Part shown: positions 52,951 to 61,111 of the stretch, piece after piece
How positions within the stretch are numbered: position 1 is the first letter of the stretch
How the letters are laid out: each line of letters begins with the position of its first letter
Notes under the pieces: generated by a model
What the model was told of the DNA's origin: nothing
What the model saw: the letters and a program-made list of their open reading frames with translations, nothing else
Database searches by the model: none
Source: Planococcus chinensis
Lineage (GTDB): Bacteria; Bacillota; Bacilli; Bacillales_A; Planococcaceae
Assembly (NCBI RefSeq): GCF_020071995.1
Contig: NZ_JABWTK010000005.1
Span: 282,930 to 346,929, forward strand
Direction: 5' to 3'
Length of the DNA stretch: 64,000 nucleotides
Position numbers and translations under genes: made by a program

Positions 52951-53850
52951 ATGGATTATCGAAAAATTACAGTTGCCGGAAGCGGTGTACTGGGAAGCCA
53001 GATTGCCTATCAGACAGCATTTAAAGGATTTGAGGTGACGGTTTACGATATCAACGATGAAGCACTTGAAAAAGCAAAGAATAGAATGACCAAGCTGAAA
53101 GCCAATTACAAAACTGATTTAGGCGCAACGGATGCAGAAGTTAACGCGGCTTTTGACCGTCTGACATTCAATTCGAACTTGGCACAAGCGGTAGCAGACG
53201 CAGATCTTGTCATTGAAGCGATTCCGGAAGTAGTCGATATCAAGATCGCTTTCTACGAGGAACTGGGAAAAGCGGCTCCTGAAAAAACGGTTTTTGCCAC
53301 AAACTCCTCAACTCTCTTGCCAAGCCAGTTTGCAGAAGCGACAGGGCGTCCGGAAAAGTTCCTTGCTCTCCACTTTGCGAATACAATCTGGATCAATAAC
53401 ACAGCAGAAATCATGAAGCATCCTGGAACGGATGAAAAAGTATTCAATGATTTGATCGAGTTTGCGAAAGCGATTGGGATGGTGGCACTGCCGCTTCATA
53501 AGGAACAGCCAGGCTATATTCTGAACTCTTTGCTTGTACCTTTCCTGGACGCGGCAGAATTGCTGCTGGTAAAAGGGGTAGCGGACATCCAAACGATTGA
53601 TAAAACATGGCAGATTGCAACCGGTGCACCGCTCGGTCCGTTTGCTATTTTGGACGTGGTCGGCATCAATACAGCCCATAATATTGTTCAGGCAAAAGCA
53701 GCAGCTACCGGCAATCCGGAATTCGAAAAGCTTGCGAATTTGCTGAAGACCGAATACATCGACCAAGGGAAACTTGGAAGATCGACAGGAGAAGGATTTT
53801 ACAAATACCCGAACCCGGCGTTTCTCGATCCGGACTTTTTAAAGAACTGA
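52951..53850 (+). CDS. 3-hydroxyacyl-CoA dehydrogenase
   Basis: The enzyme oxidises 3-hydroxyacyl-CoA with NAD+ in beta-oxidation or butanoate-type pathways. The 299 residues have the Rossmann motif VAGSGVLGSQIAYQTA, VIEAIPEVVDIK, NSSTLLPSQFAEATGRPEKFLALHFANTIW (substrate His in LHFANT) and GEGFYKY near the end. Homologues often have NPVW at the HFAN position; here it is HFANTIW, a variant. ATG 52951 is ten bases from AAGGAGA and preferred over TTG 52942. Confidence 0.9.
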   Translation: MDYRKITVAGSGVLGSQIAYQTAFKGFEVTVYDINDEALEKAKNRMTKLKANYKTDLGATDAEVNAAFDRLTFNSNLAQAVADADLVIEAIPEVVDIKIAFYEELGKAAPEKTVFATNSSTLLPSQFAEATGRPEKFLALHFANTIWINNTAEIMKHPGTDEKVFNDLIEFAKAIGMVALPLHKEQPGYILNSLLVPFLDAAELLLVKGVADIQTIDKTWQIATGAPLGPFAILDVVGINTAHNIVQAKAAATGNPEFEKLANLLKTEYIDQGKLGRSTGEGFYKYPNPAFLDPDFLKN

Positions 53851-53917
53851 ATTTCACGGAGGCTATGGCTGTTGAAACATCGGGCCGGTAGCTTCATCGT
53901 GCAGTCACTCCAATAAA

Positions 53918-53958
53918 AAGGACCAAGCTTCTGAGTGAGGAAGCTTGGTCCTTTCATG
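53918..53958. terminator. Bidirectional terminator
   Basis: AAAGGACCAAGCTTC pairs with GAAGCTTGGTCCTTT between the converging hydroxyacyl-CoA dehydrogenase and secreted-protein genes. Confidence 0.82.
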
Positions 53959-53968
53959 TTAAATTGCA

Positions 53969-54400
53969 TCAGTGATGGCCATCTTTATGATGGTCTTTTT
54001 TGTCAGGATAGAAATAGAATTTTCCATGTTTGTAGAAGTATTTACCAACTTTGTGGAAATGGTCGCCATGTTTAACATAGTACTTACCGTCTTTTAGATA
54101 GTATTTACCAACTTTGAAGAAGCCTTTGTGATCTTTATCGTATTTGTCTTTCTTATCGTGTTTGTTTCGTTTATCCCGTTTATCGTATTTATCTCTCTTG
54201 TCCCGTTTATCCCGTTTATCATATTTATCTCTCTTGTCATTTTTGTCCCGTTTATCATACTTATCTCTTTTATCATTCTTGTCCCGCTTGTCATGATAGC
54301 CGTTTTTAGAATCGTCATCATGGTCACCAGATGCTAAAGCGGTAGATGAAGCACCGAAGATTAAGAAAAACGCCATCAAAATCATCAAATACTTTTTCAC
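53969..54400 (-). CDS. Secreted Lys/His/Asp-rich repeat protein 1
   Basis: The 143-residue protein has a signal peptide (MKKYLMILMAFFLIFGASST, cleaved near ALASGD), then about 60 residues built from KRDKYDKRDKNDKRDK-type units, then a Tyr/Gly/His-rich tail with YYLKDGKYYVKHGD- and FYKHGKFYFYPDKK-like repeats. The mature part is highly charged and basic, with His and Asp suited to metal or polymer binding. GTG 54400 (seven bases after GGAGAG) is preferred to ATG 54415. Two further genes at 59256 and 61112 share the signal peptide. I know of no assigned family. Confidence 0.7.
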   Translation of the reverse strand: MKKYLMILMAFFLIFGASSTALASGDHDDDSKNGYHDKRDKNDKRDKYDKRDKNDKRDKYDKRDKRDKRDKYDKRDKRNKHDKKDKYDKDHKGFFKVGKYYLKDGKYYVKHGDHFHKVGKYFYKHGKFYFYPDKKDHHKDGHH

Positions 54401-54515
54401 ATTCGTTCTCTCCATTCCATAATAAGATTTTGGTCTTTTCTCTAGCCGAAGGCGCTACTGAGACTGAGACTTTCATCTTTATGTAATTTGAGCGAATATG
54501 ACCTCCTTCTCGGTT
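54401..54515 (-). promoter_or_regulatory. Conserved 5' leader of secreted-protein gene 1
   Basis: On the minus strand, GAGAAGGAGGTCATA (54498-54512) lies about 98 bases before the start, followed by CTCAAATTACATAAA and, nearer the start, CTAGAGAAAAGACC. The same blocks occur before gene 2 at 59601-59711, and a related form before gene 3 at 61754-61868. Confidence 0.5.
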
Positions 54516-54985
54516 AAATAAACGGATGACATCATATAGTTTAAATTTGTTTATAAAAGTAAAAATATGATGTCTCTTTAAGCCATCATAAATCAAATGG
54601 CAAAAAAATGCTATAGTTTTTAGAAAATTTAATAAATTAATGGTTCTATTTTTTATACTAGCCTTTGCTTTTTAATATAACCATGTAAAAGGAAGGCCCT
54701 TATGATTCTTTAAATCAAGCTTAGACAAACCTGATGTTTTTTTAAACCTGCTTTACTATTGATGATAGATTAATATGGACTGAAAAGAAGGCAGTAAATT
54801 GCAGAGATTTTCCTTGAGAAGAATGGCTGATTTTTAGAATCGATTCCTTATGAAAGAATGATTTTGAGACTTGAAAAAACAGTAATATCAATAGATTAAG
54901 GGGAAGTTTATCAGTTGACGGCAAAACAGTTTTGAATATAATTTTAAGTAGAAAGATTAATTATGAAGAAAGGGGAAGGATCACC
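54516..54985. other. Long AT-rich intergenic region
   Basis: About 470 bases with no supported gene. It presumably contains the promoters of the divergent secreted-protein gene and, to the right, the hsp20 unit. I cannot place them with confidence. Confidence 0.35.
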
Positions 54986-55136
54986 GTGTGGGCCTTGAAA
55001 GTCATTTCATGGCAAGCCCAAGTGTTAAAAGGGTGGCCATAGGAACCGGTTGCTTATGAAAAAAGTGATTTGGATCTTGTGACTTTTGAAAAGCTGGCAT
55101 CGGCCAAAAAATACTTTAATAAAGGAGAAGATTGCA
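54986..55136 (+). pseudogene. Small interrupted reading frame before hsp20
   Basis: A GTG at 54986 follows AGGGGAAGGA by five bases and opens an 18-codon frame (MWALKVISWQAQVLKGWP) that stops at TAG 55040-55042. The same frame then continues, open, past the hsp20 start and reads like protein: EPVAYEKSDLDLVTFEKLAS, then AKKYFNKGED. It may be a small gene broken by one stop codon, or a leader peptide. I do not recognise it. Confidence 0.35.
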
Positions 55137-55571
55137 ATGAGCACTTTGTTTCCAAGAAAACAAACCGATTTGTTCCCAAGCCTCTTTGGAAGCGGATTGG
55201 AATCTGACTTCTTTAATAAGTTTTTTGGGGAAAACACCTATCCTCAAGTTGATATAAAAGAGAAGGCAGGCCAGTATGAATTTATGGTCGACCTTCCTGG
55301 GTTCTCCAAAGATGAAGTTGAAGTGGAGTACAAAGACGGCTATTTGGAAATCCGTGGTGAACGGGAACAGAATTGGGAGTCCAATGATACTGAAGGACGC
55401 TACGTACGAAAAGAACGTTCTTATGGCGCCTTCAAACGCAGTTTCTATATTGGTGAAATTGATGAAAAGCAAATTGCCGGTTCATTTGAAAAAGGGGTAT
55501 TAATGCTTCAAGTGCCGAAATCCAGTGAGCAGGCAAGAAAAGATAAAGGCTACCGCATTCCAATCGAATAA
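55137..55571 (+). CDS. Small heat shock protein (Hsp20/alpha-crystallin)
   Basis: The 144-residue chaperone binds unfolding proteins and holds them for refolding. It has an N-terminal FPSLFGSGLESDFFNKFFG region, the alpha-crystallin domain with YEFMVDLPGFSKDEVEVEYKDGYLEIRGER and GVLMLQVPK, and a C-terminal RIPIE (I-x-I-type anchor). AAAGGAG sits nine bases before ATG 55137. No CIRCE or HrcA-type inverted repeat was seen upstream, so its control is probably other than HrcA. Confidence 0.92.
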   Translation: MSTLFPRKQTDLFPSLFGSGLESDFFNKFFGENTYPQVDIKEKAGQYEFMVDLPGFSKDEVEVEYKDGYLEIRGEREQNWESNDTEGRYVRKERSYGAFKRSFYIGEIDEKQIAGSFEKGVLMLQVPKSSEQARKDKGYRIPIE

Positions 55572-55607
55572 GGTGACGCCTCATATTCCCATTATTTATC
55601 GGGAAGC

Positions 55608-55652
55608 ACAAAACCGGTGTGCAGCTGAAAGATAGCTGCACACCGGTTTTTT
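55608..55652. terminator. Bidirectional terminator
   Basis: AAAACCGGTGTGCAGCT pairs perfectly with AGCTGCACACCGGTTTT around seven bases, with T runs toward both sides. It separates hsp20 and the converging msrAB-like gene. Confidence 0.93.
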
Positions 55653-55684
55653 ACGCCTTAATGTGTTCATTTTTTATTCTGCTG

Positions 55685-56791
55685 CTACAGCAGCCCTTTC
55701 AAATACCCATAACCTTCAGCTTCCATTTCCGCTTCCGGAATGAACAGAATGGATGCGCTATTGATGCAGTAGCGCAAGCCGCCTCTGTCTTTTGGACCGT
55801 CATTGAAAACATGCCCCAAATGGCTGTCGCCGGAACGGCTCCGGACTTCAATGCGCACCATATTGTAGCTGGTGTCTTTATGTTCGGTTACGACATCCGG
55901 TTCAATCGGCTGGGTGAAGCTCGGCCAGCCGCATTTGGAATCGTATTTGTCGCGGGACGAGAAGAGCGGCTCACCGGTTGCAACATCCACGTAAATGCCA
56001 GGCTCGTAGTTGTCCCAGTATTCGTTGGAGTAGGCAGTTTCGGTGTCGTTTTTCTGCGTCACTTGGTACTGGGCATCAGTCAGTGTCGTTTTCAGTTCCT
56101 CGTCGCTCGGCTTCGGGTAAAGCGCTGGGTCGATCAAGGCCGGGACTTCCTGATCTTCGAGTGAATCAAATTCGACGTGGCAATAGCCGTTCGGGTTTTT
56201 CTCCAGGTAATCCTGATGGTATTCCTCTGCTAAATAATAATGTTTCAACGGCTCCACTTCTGTTACAAGAGGATCGTCGTATTTCGGCGCTTCGTTTGCC
56301 ATTACTGCTTCAATGATGGCGCGGTCGGCTTCGTCTTTGAAGTAAACACCGGTGCGGTATTGTTCGCCGCGGTCATTGCCTTGCTGGTTCAACAGCGTCG
56401 GATCAATGATCATAAAATAATGGGACAGCAGTTTTTCAAGATCGATCCGCTCGGGATCATAGCGGACGTGGACTGTTTCCGCGTGTCCTGTGTTTCTGCG
56501 TGTTACGTCTTCATAACTGGGGTTTTCGGTATTGCCGTTGGCGTAGCCGGAAGTGACGTCATAAACGCCGAACACCCGCGCCATATAAGCTTCGACACCC
56601 CAGAAGCAGCCGCCCGCAAGCCAAATATCCTTCAAGTTTTCTTCGTCAAAAGTTAAGCCCTCATTCGGATTATCGGGGAACCGTGATTCGGAACCGGCAG
56701 CAGTGGTCTCGCCCGCATTGCTGAAGTTCGGTACGGAGCAGCCGGCCAGCAGCACAATCAATAGCAGGAGACAGGCGTGTTTAAGTTTCAT
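55685..56791 (-). CDS. msrAB: Secreted methionine sulfoxide reductase MsrA-MsrB fusion lipoprotein
   Basis: The protein reduces both S- and R-methionine sulfoxide in proteins. It has a lipoprotein signal (LLLAGCSV), an MsrA domain with GGCFWGVE and [12 protein letters not shown], and an MsrB domain with CGWPSF and the catalytic RYCINSASI plus GHVFNDGP. The MsrB zinc cysteines appear missing (KCGWPSF has one Cys), typical of zinc-free forms. ATG 56791 is chosen over 56812 because AAAGGCGG then sits upstream and the signal starts MKLKHACL. It is 20 bases downstream of a thioredoxin-like gene in the same unit, a natural electron donor. Confidence 0.93.
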   Translation of the reverse strand: MKLKHACLLLLIVLLAGCSVPNFSNAGETTAAGSESRFPDNPNEGLTFDEENLKDIWLAGGCFWGVEAYMARVFGVYDVTSGYANGNTENPSYEDVTRRNTGHAETVHVRYDPERIDLEKLLSHYFMIIDPTLLNQQGNDRGEQYRTGVYFKDEADRAIIEAVMANEAPKYDDPLVTEVEPLKHYYLAEEYHQDYLEKNPNGYCHVEFDSLEDQEVPALIDPALYPKPSDEELKTTLTDAQYQVTQKNDTETAYSNEYWDNYEPGIYVDVATGEPLFSSRDKYDSKCGWPSFTQPIEPDVVTEHKDTSYNMVRIEVRSRSGDSHLGHVFNDGPKDRGGLRYCINSASILFIPEAEMEAEGYGYLKGLL

Positions 56792-56811
56792 GGTTGAGTA
56801 ACCGCCTTTCA

Positions 56812-57342
56812 TTATTGGATGCTTTCGAAGGTCTCATAAATTTGTTCGTTGCTGAAATGGCCGGGAGCGCTTTTTACCATGATTCCGTCAGAACCGATAT
56901 AAGTGGATGTCGGATAGGCGAGGACTCCGTATTCATCGAAGACAGCACCGCCTTCATCCAGCAAAACGGTAATGTTCGATGCGTTGTCCAGTCCGCTGAA
57001 CCATTTGGCGAAAGACGCACTGTCTTTTTCGGCATTTGAACTAGGCGACACAATGGTCAGCACTTCAAAGTCGGGATCTTCCCCAGCCAGCGTATTCAAC
57101 TCTTCCATGCCGGCGAGGCAGATGGAGCACCAGGAAGCCCAGAACTTCACATAAACTTTTTTTCCGGCATACTGGGACAACTCGTGCGGATTGCCTTCCA
57201 GATCGACCAAGTCAAAAGCAGGTGCCGGTTCGCCTTTATTTAAAGGCTGGGCAGAAGTGGCAGCGTTTTCAGGATTACTTGAACAAGCGGCCAATAGAAA
57301 AATTAGGGCGGTAATCAAAAACACTTTGGAAAATGGTTTCAT
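56812..57342 (-). CDS. TlpA/ResA-type membrane-anchored thioredoxin
   Basis: The 176-residue protein has a lipoprotein signal (FLLAACSSN) and an AhpC/TSA-TlpA fold: [40 protein letters not shown] with the CSIC redox pair, and the cis-Pro segment [13 protein letters not shown] 57342 (MKPFSKV) follows AAAGGATGAG. It is the first gene of a two-gene unit with msrAB. That arrangement is a split version of the Trx-MsrA-MsrB fusions known in other bacteria. It needs electrons from a membrane CcdA/DsbD-type protein, which is not in this window. Confidence 0.88.
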   Translation of the reverse strand: MKPFSKVFLITALIFLLAACSSNPENAATSAQPLNKGEPAPAFDLVDLEGNPHELSQYAGKKVYVKFWASWCSICLAGMEELNTLAGEDPDFEVLTIVSPSSNAEKDSASFAKWFSGLDNASNITVLLDEGGAVFDEYGVLAYPTSTYIGSDGIMVKSAPGHFSNEQIYETFESIQ

Positions 57343-57566
57343 CGGACTCATCCTTTACTCGGGAATCTAGCGGCTGGGGGAAAGTCAATTGCAGGATAGG
57401 GAAGCCATCTCTATTTACGAATATCATATAGCGGATTGGCAATAAAAGACATCGAATGGACTCAGGATAGAGAATAAAGAATAGAAGGCTGTCCACATTT
57501 CAGACAATAGATGAAAACCGGCAGCCCAATCCTCGGAGCTGCCGGTTTTGTGTAAAAAAGGAACTT

Positions 57567-58472
57567 TTATTTGTGTTTGTTAAAATCAAACTTTACGCCC
57601 GTCAGTTCTTCAGAAACTTCCCAAAGCTTGTGGGCGACTGCTGCATCCAGTGCGACGTGGTGCGGCGTTTCAAGCGTCGGATAGCCTTTTCGGTAACCTT
57701 TGCCGTCCGGGCCTATGTATTCGCCGCCGCTCAAGGCAGGATTAGTTGCCGCATAAACTGTCGCAAGTGCGCCCATTTCCGGCGGCTGCAAATAGAAATT
57801 AGCGGCGTTTCTCAAAAACTTTGGGGCATCCCGTTTTCCGAGTTTAAAAATATTGGTGGCGGAAATGCCGGGGTGGCAAGCCACGCTGATGGTTTGGTGG
57901 CCATACTGTTTCAGTTTTTTATCCAATTCGAGTGCAAACATCAGATTGGCGAGTTTGCTTTGGTTGTAAAATTTCTTCGCTTTATAGCCTTTAGAACCGT
58001 CTAAATTGCCAAAGTCGATTTTGCCGCGGTTATGGGCGAGGGAAGCAATGGTGACCACGCGCGAAAAAGACGTTTGAATCAGCAAAGGCAGCAAGAGGCC
58101 GGTCAATGCGAAATGCCCCAGATGGTTGCCGCCGAATTGAAGTTCAAAACCGTCCTTGGTTTTAGTGTAGGGAGGCATCATCACACCGGCATTGTTGATG
58201 AGCAAGTCGAGTGAATCGTTTTCGCTCCGGAAGCACTCAGTAAAAAAACGGATGTTGGTCAGGTCGGTAAGATCCAGTTGCATCAGTTCCACTTGTGCCT
58301 GTGGATGGCGGCCGATTATTTCTTGCCGTGCTGCATTTCCTTTTTGCAGATTGCGGACAGCCATCACAATCCGTGCCCCTTTGCCGGCCAAGTCTTTTGC
58401 CGCTTCCAGGCCGATGCCGCTGTTGGCACCTGTAATGATGGCGGTTTTTCCTGCCAGTAGATGTTTTTCCAC
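57567..58472 (-). CDS. RDH-like short-chain dehydrogenase (paralogue 2)
   Basis: The 301-residue SDR closely matches the gene at 51898-52797, with long blocks almost identical, including NLDGSKGYK, QSKLANLMFA, ACHPGISATN and GGEYIGPDGKG. TGANSGIG, NNAGVMMPP and YNQSK are the cofactor and catalytic motifs. GTG at 58472 follows AGGAGCTG. The two paralogues face the same way 5 kb apart, so a duplication with insertion of, or separation by, other genes is likely. The substrate is unknown. Confidence 0.85.
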   Translation of the reverse strand: MEKHLLAGKTAIITGANSGIGLEAAKDLAGKGARIVMAVRNLQKGNAARQEIIGRHPQAQVELMQLDLTDLTNIRFFTECFRSENDSLDLLINNAGVMMPPYTKTKDGFELQFGGNHLGHFALTGLLLPLLIQTSFSRVVTIASLAHNRGKIDFGNLDGSKGYKAKKFYNQSKLANLMFALELDKKLKQYGHQTISVACHPGISATNIFKLGKRDAPKFLRNAANFYLQPPEMGALATVYAATNPALSGGEYIGPDGKGYRKGYPTLETPHHVALDAAVAHKLWEVSEELTGVKFDFNKHK

Positions 58473-58662
58473 AAAATCAGCTCCTGCTATAGAGTGCGAA
58501 TCCTTTTCAACTTATCATGAGAACCAAATCAGAACAAATAAAAAAATGATTTATTTCCCTAAACGGATGTTGTAAGATGAAGTTGATATTAATCTGATAA
58601 TTCTAATAATTTTACATAGCCACTCCTTGCATTTAACGCTATTAGGAAAGAAGGAGAACAGC

Positions 58663-59163
58663 GTGGCAGAGATCATGCAAAAATTCACCACGTGCTTATG
58701 GTTTAATATGCAGGCAGAAGAGGCGGTAAATTTCTATGCCTCAGTTTTTAAGGATTCAAGCATCGGCCGGATCACCCGTTATGTGAAGGCGGGGCAGGAA
58801 ATTCATCACAAGGAACCTGGTTCAATCATGAGTATCGAATTTCAAATCGGAGGGCAGGCGTTTATGGCGTTGAACGGCGGTCCTGAGTTTAAATTTTCGG
58901 AAGCTGTATCGTTCATCATCAACTGCGAATCCCAAGAAGAAATTGATTACTACTGGGATAAACTGACCGAAGGCGGAGACGAGAGTGCGCAGGTTTGCGG
59001 CTGGCTGAAAGACAAATTCGGGGTTTCGTGGCAAGTGGCACCGGTTGCGTTGAATGAGATGCTGGTGGATCCGGACACCGAAAAAGTGGAGCGTGTCACC
59101 AACTCATTTATGCAAATGAAAAAGCTGGATTTGAATGAACTTCAACGGGTGTACAAAGGTTAA
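58663..59163 (+). CDS. VOC-superfamily protein (PhnB / 3-demethylubiquinone-9 methyltransferase-like)
   Basis: The 166-residue protein shows the PhnB-like VOC pattern: FTTCLWFNMQAEEAVNFYASVFKDSSIG, GSIMSIEFQIGGQAFMALNGGPEF and GWLKDKFGVSWQVAP. Despite the family name these are not methyltransferases, and the biochemical role is unknown. GTG 58663 follows AAGGAG by six bases; the ATG at 58675 lies inside. It is a single-gene unit. Confidence 0.85.
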   Translation: MAEIMQKFTTCLWFNMQAEEAVNFYASVFKDSSIGRITRYVKAGQEIHHKEPGSIMSIEFQIGGQAFMALNGGPEFKFSEAVSFIINCESQEEIDYYWDKLTEGGDESAQVCGWLKDKFGVSWQVAPVALNEMLVDPDTEKVERVTNSFMQMKKLDLNELQRVYKG

Positions 59164-59199
59164 AGACTTTGGGAGTGGCTTGAAAATTTTAAGGTAAGT

Positions 59200-59237
59200 G
59201 TAAAAGATCAAGCTCCTTTAAAAAGGAGCTTGATCTG
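59200..59237 (-). terminator. Terminator of secreted-protein gene 2
   Basis: AGATCAAGCTCCTTT pairs with AAAGGAGCTTGATCT, and on the minus strand TTTTAC follows. Confidence 0.8.
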
Positions 59238-59255
59238 GTGTTCTTATTTTAGCTG

Positions 59256-59600
59256 TCAGTGTTTATGATTGTGATGCTTTTTGTGGTGCTTGTAGAAATG
59301 TTTGCCGTGTTTGTAATGTTTTTTATCTTTGCATTTGTCATCGCCGCGATCGTGTTTGTGTTTTTTGTGATATTTTTTATGATACTTTTTGTGTTTCTTT
59401 TTATCATGTTTTTTGTGTTTGTATTTATAGTCATCTTTTTTATCACGTTTATCATACTTATTATCATGATCTCTTTTGTGCTTTTCATGGTAACCGTCTT
59501 TGTCTTTATCATGTCCGTCGTCCCCATGTGCCAATGCTCCAGTTGCTGAGAAGCCGAACACTAAAAATAATGCCATCAAGATTGAAAGATATTTCTTCAT
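59256..59600 (-). CDS. Secreted Lys/His/Asp-rich repeat protein 2
   Basis: The 114-residue protein begins MKKYLSILMALFLVFGFSAT with cleavage likely near ALAHGD. The mature part is almost entirely Lys, His, Asp and Tyr, in units such as HDKKKHKKYHKKYHKKHKHD, and ends HKKHHNHKH. One Cys occurs (DDKCKDKKH). GGAGAGAACAAC precedes the ATG. It shares its signal sequence and leader blocks with the genes at 53969 and 61112. Composition suggests metal or polyanion binding at the wall; no function is established. Confidence 0.7.
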   Translation of the reverse strand: MKKYLSILMALFLVFGFSATGALAHGDDGHDKDKDGYHEKHKRDHDNKYDKRDKKDDYKYKHKKHDKKKHKKYHKKYHKKHKHDRGDDKCKDKKHYKHGKHFYKHHKKHHNHKH

Positions 59601-59711
59601 GTTGTTCTCTCCGTTTCATAATTAGATTTTGTTTATTCTCTAGTCTGTAGGGGCGTAGAGTTATAAACTTGCCTATTTATGTACTTTTAGAGAGTATGAC
59701 CTCCTTCTCAC
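59601..59711 (-). promoter_or_regulatory. Conserved 5' leader of secreted-protein gene 2
   Basis: Blocks shared with gene 1: TGAGAAGGAGGTCATA, then CTAAAAGTACATAAAT, then GCAAGTTTATAACTCTACGC, and CTAGAGAATAAAC nearer the start. CTCT and AGAG could close a stem-loop around CGCCCCTACAGA. The rest of the gap to 59992 is AT-rich and holds the promoters. Confidence 0.5.
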
Positions 59712-59992
59712 TTAGGATATGAAATGGTTTCAAGAAATTTCTATAAATGTCTATTTAATAAAAATTTCTTGTCCTTGCGGATATTGTACAACATAAATCA
59801 AAAATTTACTACAATTATCCGAAAATTATAAAAAATAAATTTATTTTATTTTTTCGGGATAATAGTTGGATAAGAACAGGGAAATATCAAAATACATAGT
59901 CCTGTTTTGTTTCGTGGAAGAAACTTGCAGCTGATTGACCTCTCCATTTAGCAAAGAACTTTATTGCTATAACACAAAAAGGAGGAAAAATC
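59712..59992. other. AT-rich divergent intergenic region
   Basis: No gene is supported. It lies between secreted-protein gene 2 and the PanE-like gene and presumably carries both promoters. Confidence 0.35.
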
Positions 59993-61051
59993 GTGAAAAA
60001 GATTTTAATTTATGGGGTAGGGCCGTTCGGCAGCCTATTTGCCGAACGCCTTTCAGAAGCGGGGCACTCTGTATTCTTGCTTGATCACGGGGAGCGGCAA
60101 CAGGAGTTAAAGACTTACGGCATTGTTACGGAGAATACGAAAACGGGGGAACAGACAGTGACAAGGCTTCCGGTGGTGGAACGTTTTGCTGAAGAAGATA
60201 TATACGATCTGGTCATCGTGCCAATCCGCAAAAATTTGGTGGCGGATGTATTGCCTTCACTGGCCGCGAATAAAAAGGTTCCAACTTATTTATTCATGAT
60301 GAACAATGCTGCCGGACAGCAGCGGTTTGTTGAAGCTCTCGGCAAAGAACGGGTAATGGTGGGTTTTCCGCTTCCAGGCGGATATAAGAAAGGCCATATT
60401 ATGTATATGATGCCGGTGGAAGAAAAGAAACCAACGGTCCTACCGATTGGTGAAGTGGATGGAAGCATTCTTCCGCGAACTTATGAAGTAGCGGACATTT
60501 TAAGTTCCATGCGCGGCTACCGTGCAGAAATCCGAAAGGATATGGATGATTGGCTGAAGACGCATGTCGCTCTGCTAATTCCGACGCTTGCTCCGGCTGT
60601 TTATGCATGCAAGACAGACTTGGAGCATTTTGCTGCAACCCGGGATGCCCATGTGCTTTTGAAGCGTGCGCTGCCTGAAGCTTTCCATGCACTCCAGAAT
60701 GCCGGAGTACCCATAACTCCTCCCACACTACGCATCATCGAATGGATTCCGGAACCGCTGTTTGTTCTGGCTCTTGGCCAAATGGCAAAAGGCGCCACAT
60801 TTGAAAATGTGATGGGCCATTTGGAAAGCGTCCCGGATGAAGTGCGGCATTTAACCGACGAATTTTTTGAGTTGATCCGGACAGGGAATACCCCGACCCC
60901 GACTTTGGATGAACTCGCTGAATTTACTTACGGCACCAAAGAGGCGCTGCCTTTTGGATCAAAAAGCATTCCTATCAGGTGGGGAGGGGTTTATAGAGTA
61001 GCGATTGGAGTAATTGTTTTAGCAGGCTTACTCAAAAAAGCAAAGAAGTAA
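59993..61051 (+). CDS. Ketopantoate reductase (ApbA/PanE)-family protein
   Basis: The start is GTG at 59993 behind AAAGGAGGA. The 352 residues begin with a Rossmann motif (ILIYGVGPFGSLFAERLSEAGHSV), carry an FMMNNAAGQ block and a PLPGGYKKG region, and end with a hydrophobic helix (VAIGVIVLAGLL) absent from normal PanE, which is about 300 residues. The family reduces 2-dehydropantoate with NADPH, but this member diverges (no clear K-x-x-x-N catalytic pair that I could confirm) and may act on another substrate at the membrane. Confidence 0.65.
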   Translation: MKKILIYGVGPFGSLFAERLSEAGHSVFLLDHGERQQELKTYGIVTENTKTGEQTVTRLPVVERFAEEDIYDLVIVPIRKNLVADVLPSLAANKKVPTYLFMMNNAAGQQRFVEALGKERVMVGFPLPGGYKKGHIMYMMPVEEKKPTVLPIGEVDGSILPRTYEVADILSSMRGYRAEIRKDMDDWLKTHVALLIPTLAPAVYACKTDLEHFAATRDAHVLLKRALPEAFHALQNAGVPITPPTLRIIEWIPEPLFVLALGQMAKGATFENVMGHLESVPDEVRHLTDEFFELIRTGNTPTPTLDELAEFTYGTKEALPFGSKSIPIRWGGVYRVAIGVIVLAGLLKKAKK

Positions 61052-61070
61052 AATTGTTTAGGGAAACTAA

Positions 61071-61111
61071 AAAGAACAGGCTCCATATTGGCTGGAGCCT
61101 GTTCTTAATAA
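61071..61111. terminator. Bidirectional terminator
   Basis: AAGAACAGGCTCCA pairs perfectly with TGGAGCCTGTTCTT between the converging PanE-like gene and secreted-protein gene 3. Confidence 0.8.

Noticed and set aside
54128..54337. Plus-strand hydrophobic frame rich in Ile, Phe and Val opposite secreted-protein gene 1
   Set aside because: It is the complement of Lys/Asp/Arg repeat codons, which read as hydrophobic residues on the other strand. There is no ribosome site; the minus-strand gene has one and a signal peptide.
55080..55136. CIRCE element before hsp20
   Set aside because: No long inverted repeat with the CIRCE half-sites is present.
59259..59549. Plus-strand frame of 96 hydrophobic residues opposite secreted-protein gene 2
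   Set aside because: Same cause: it is an artefact of antisense Lys and His codons.
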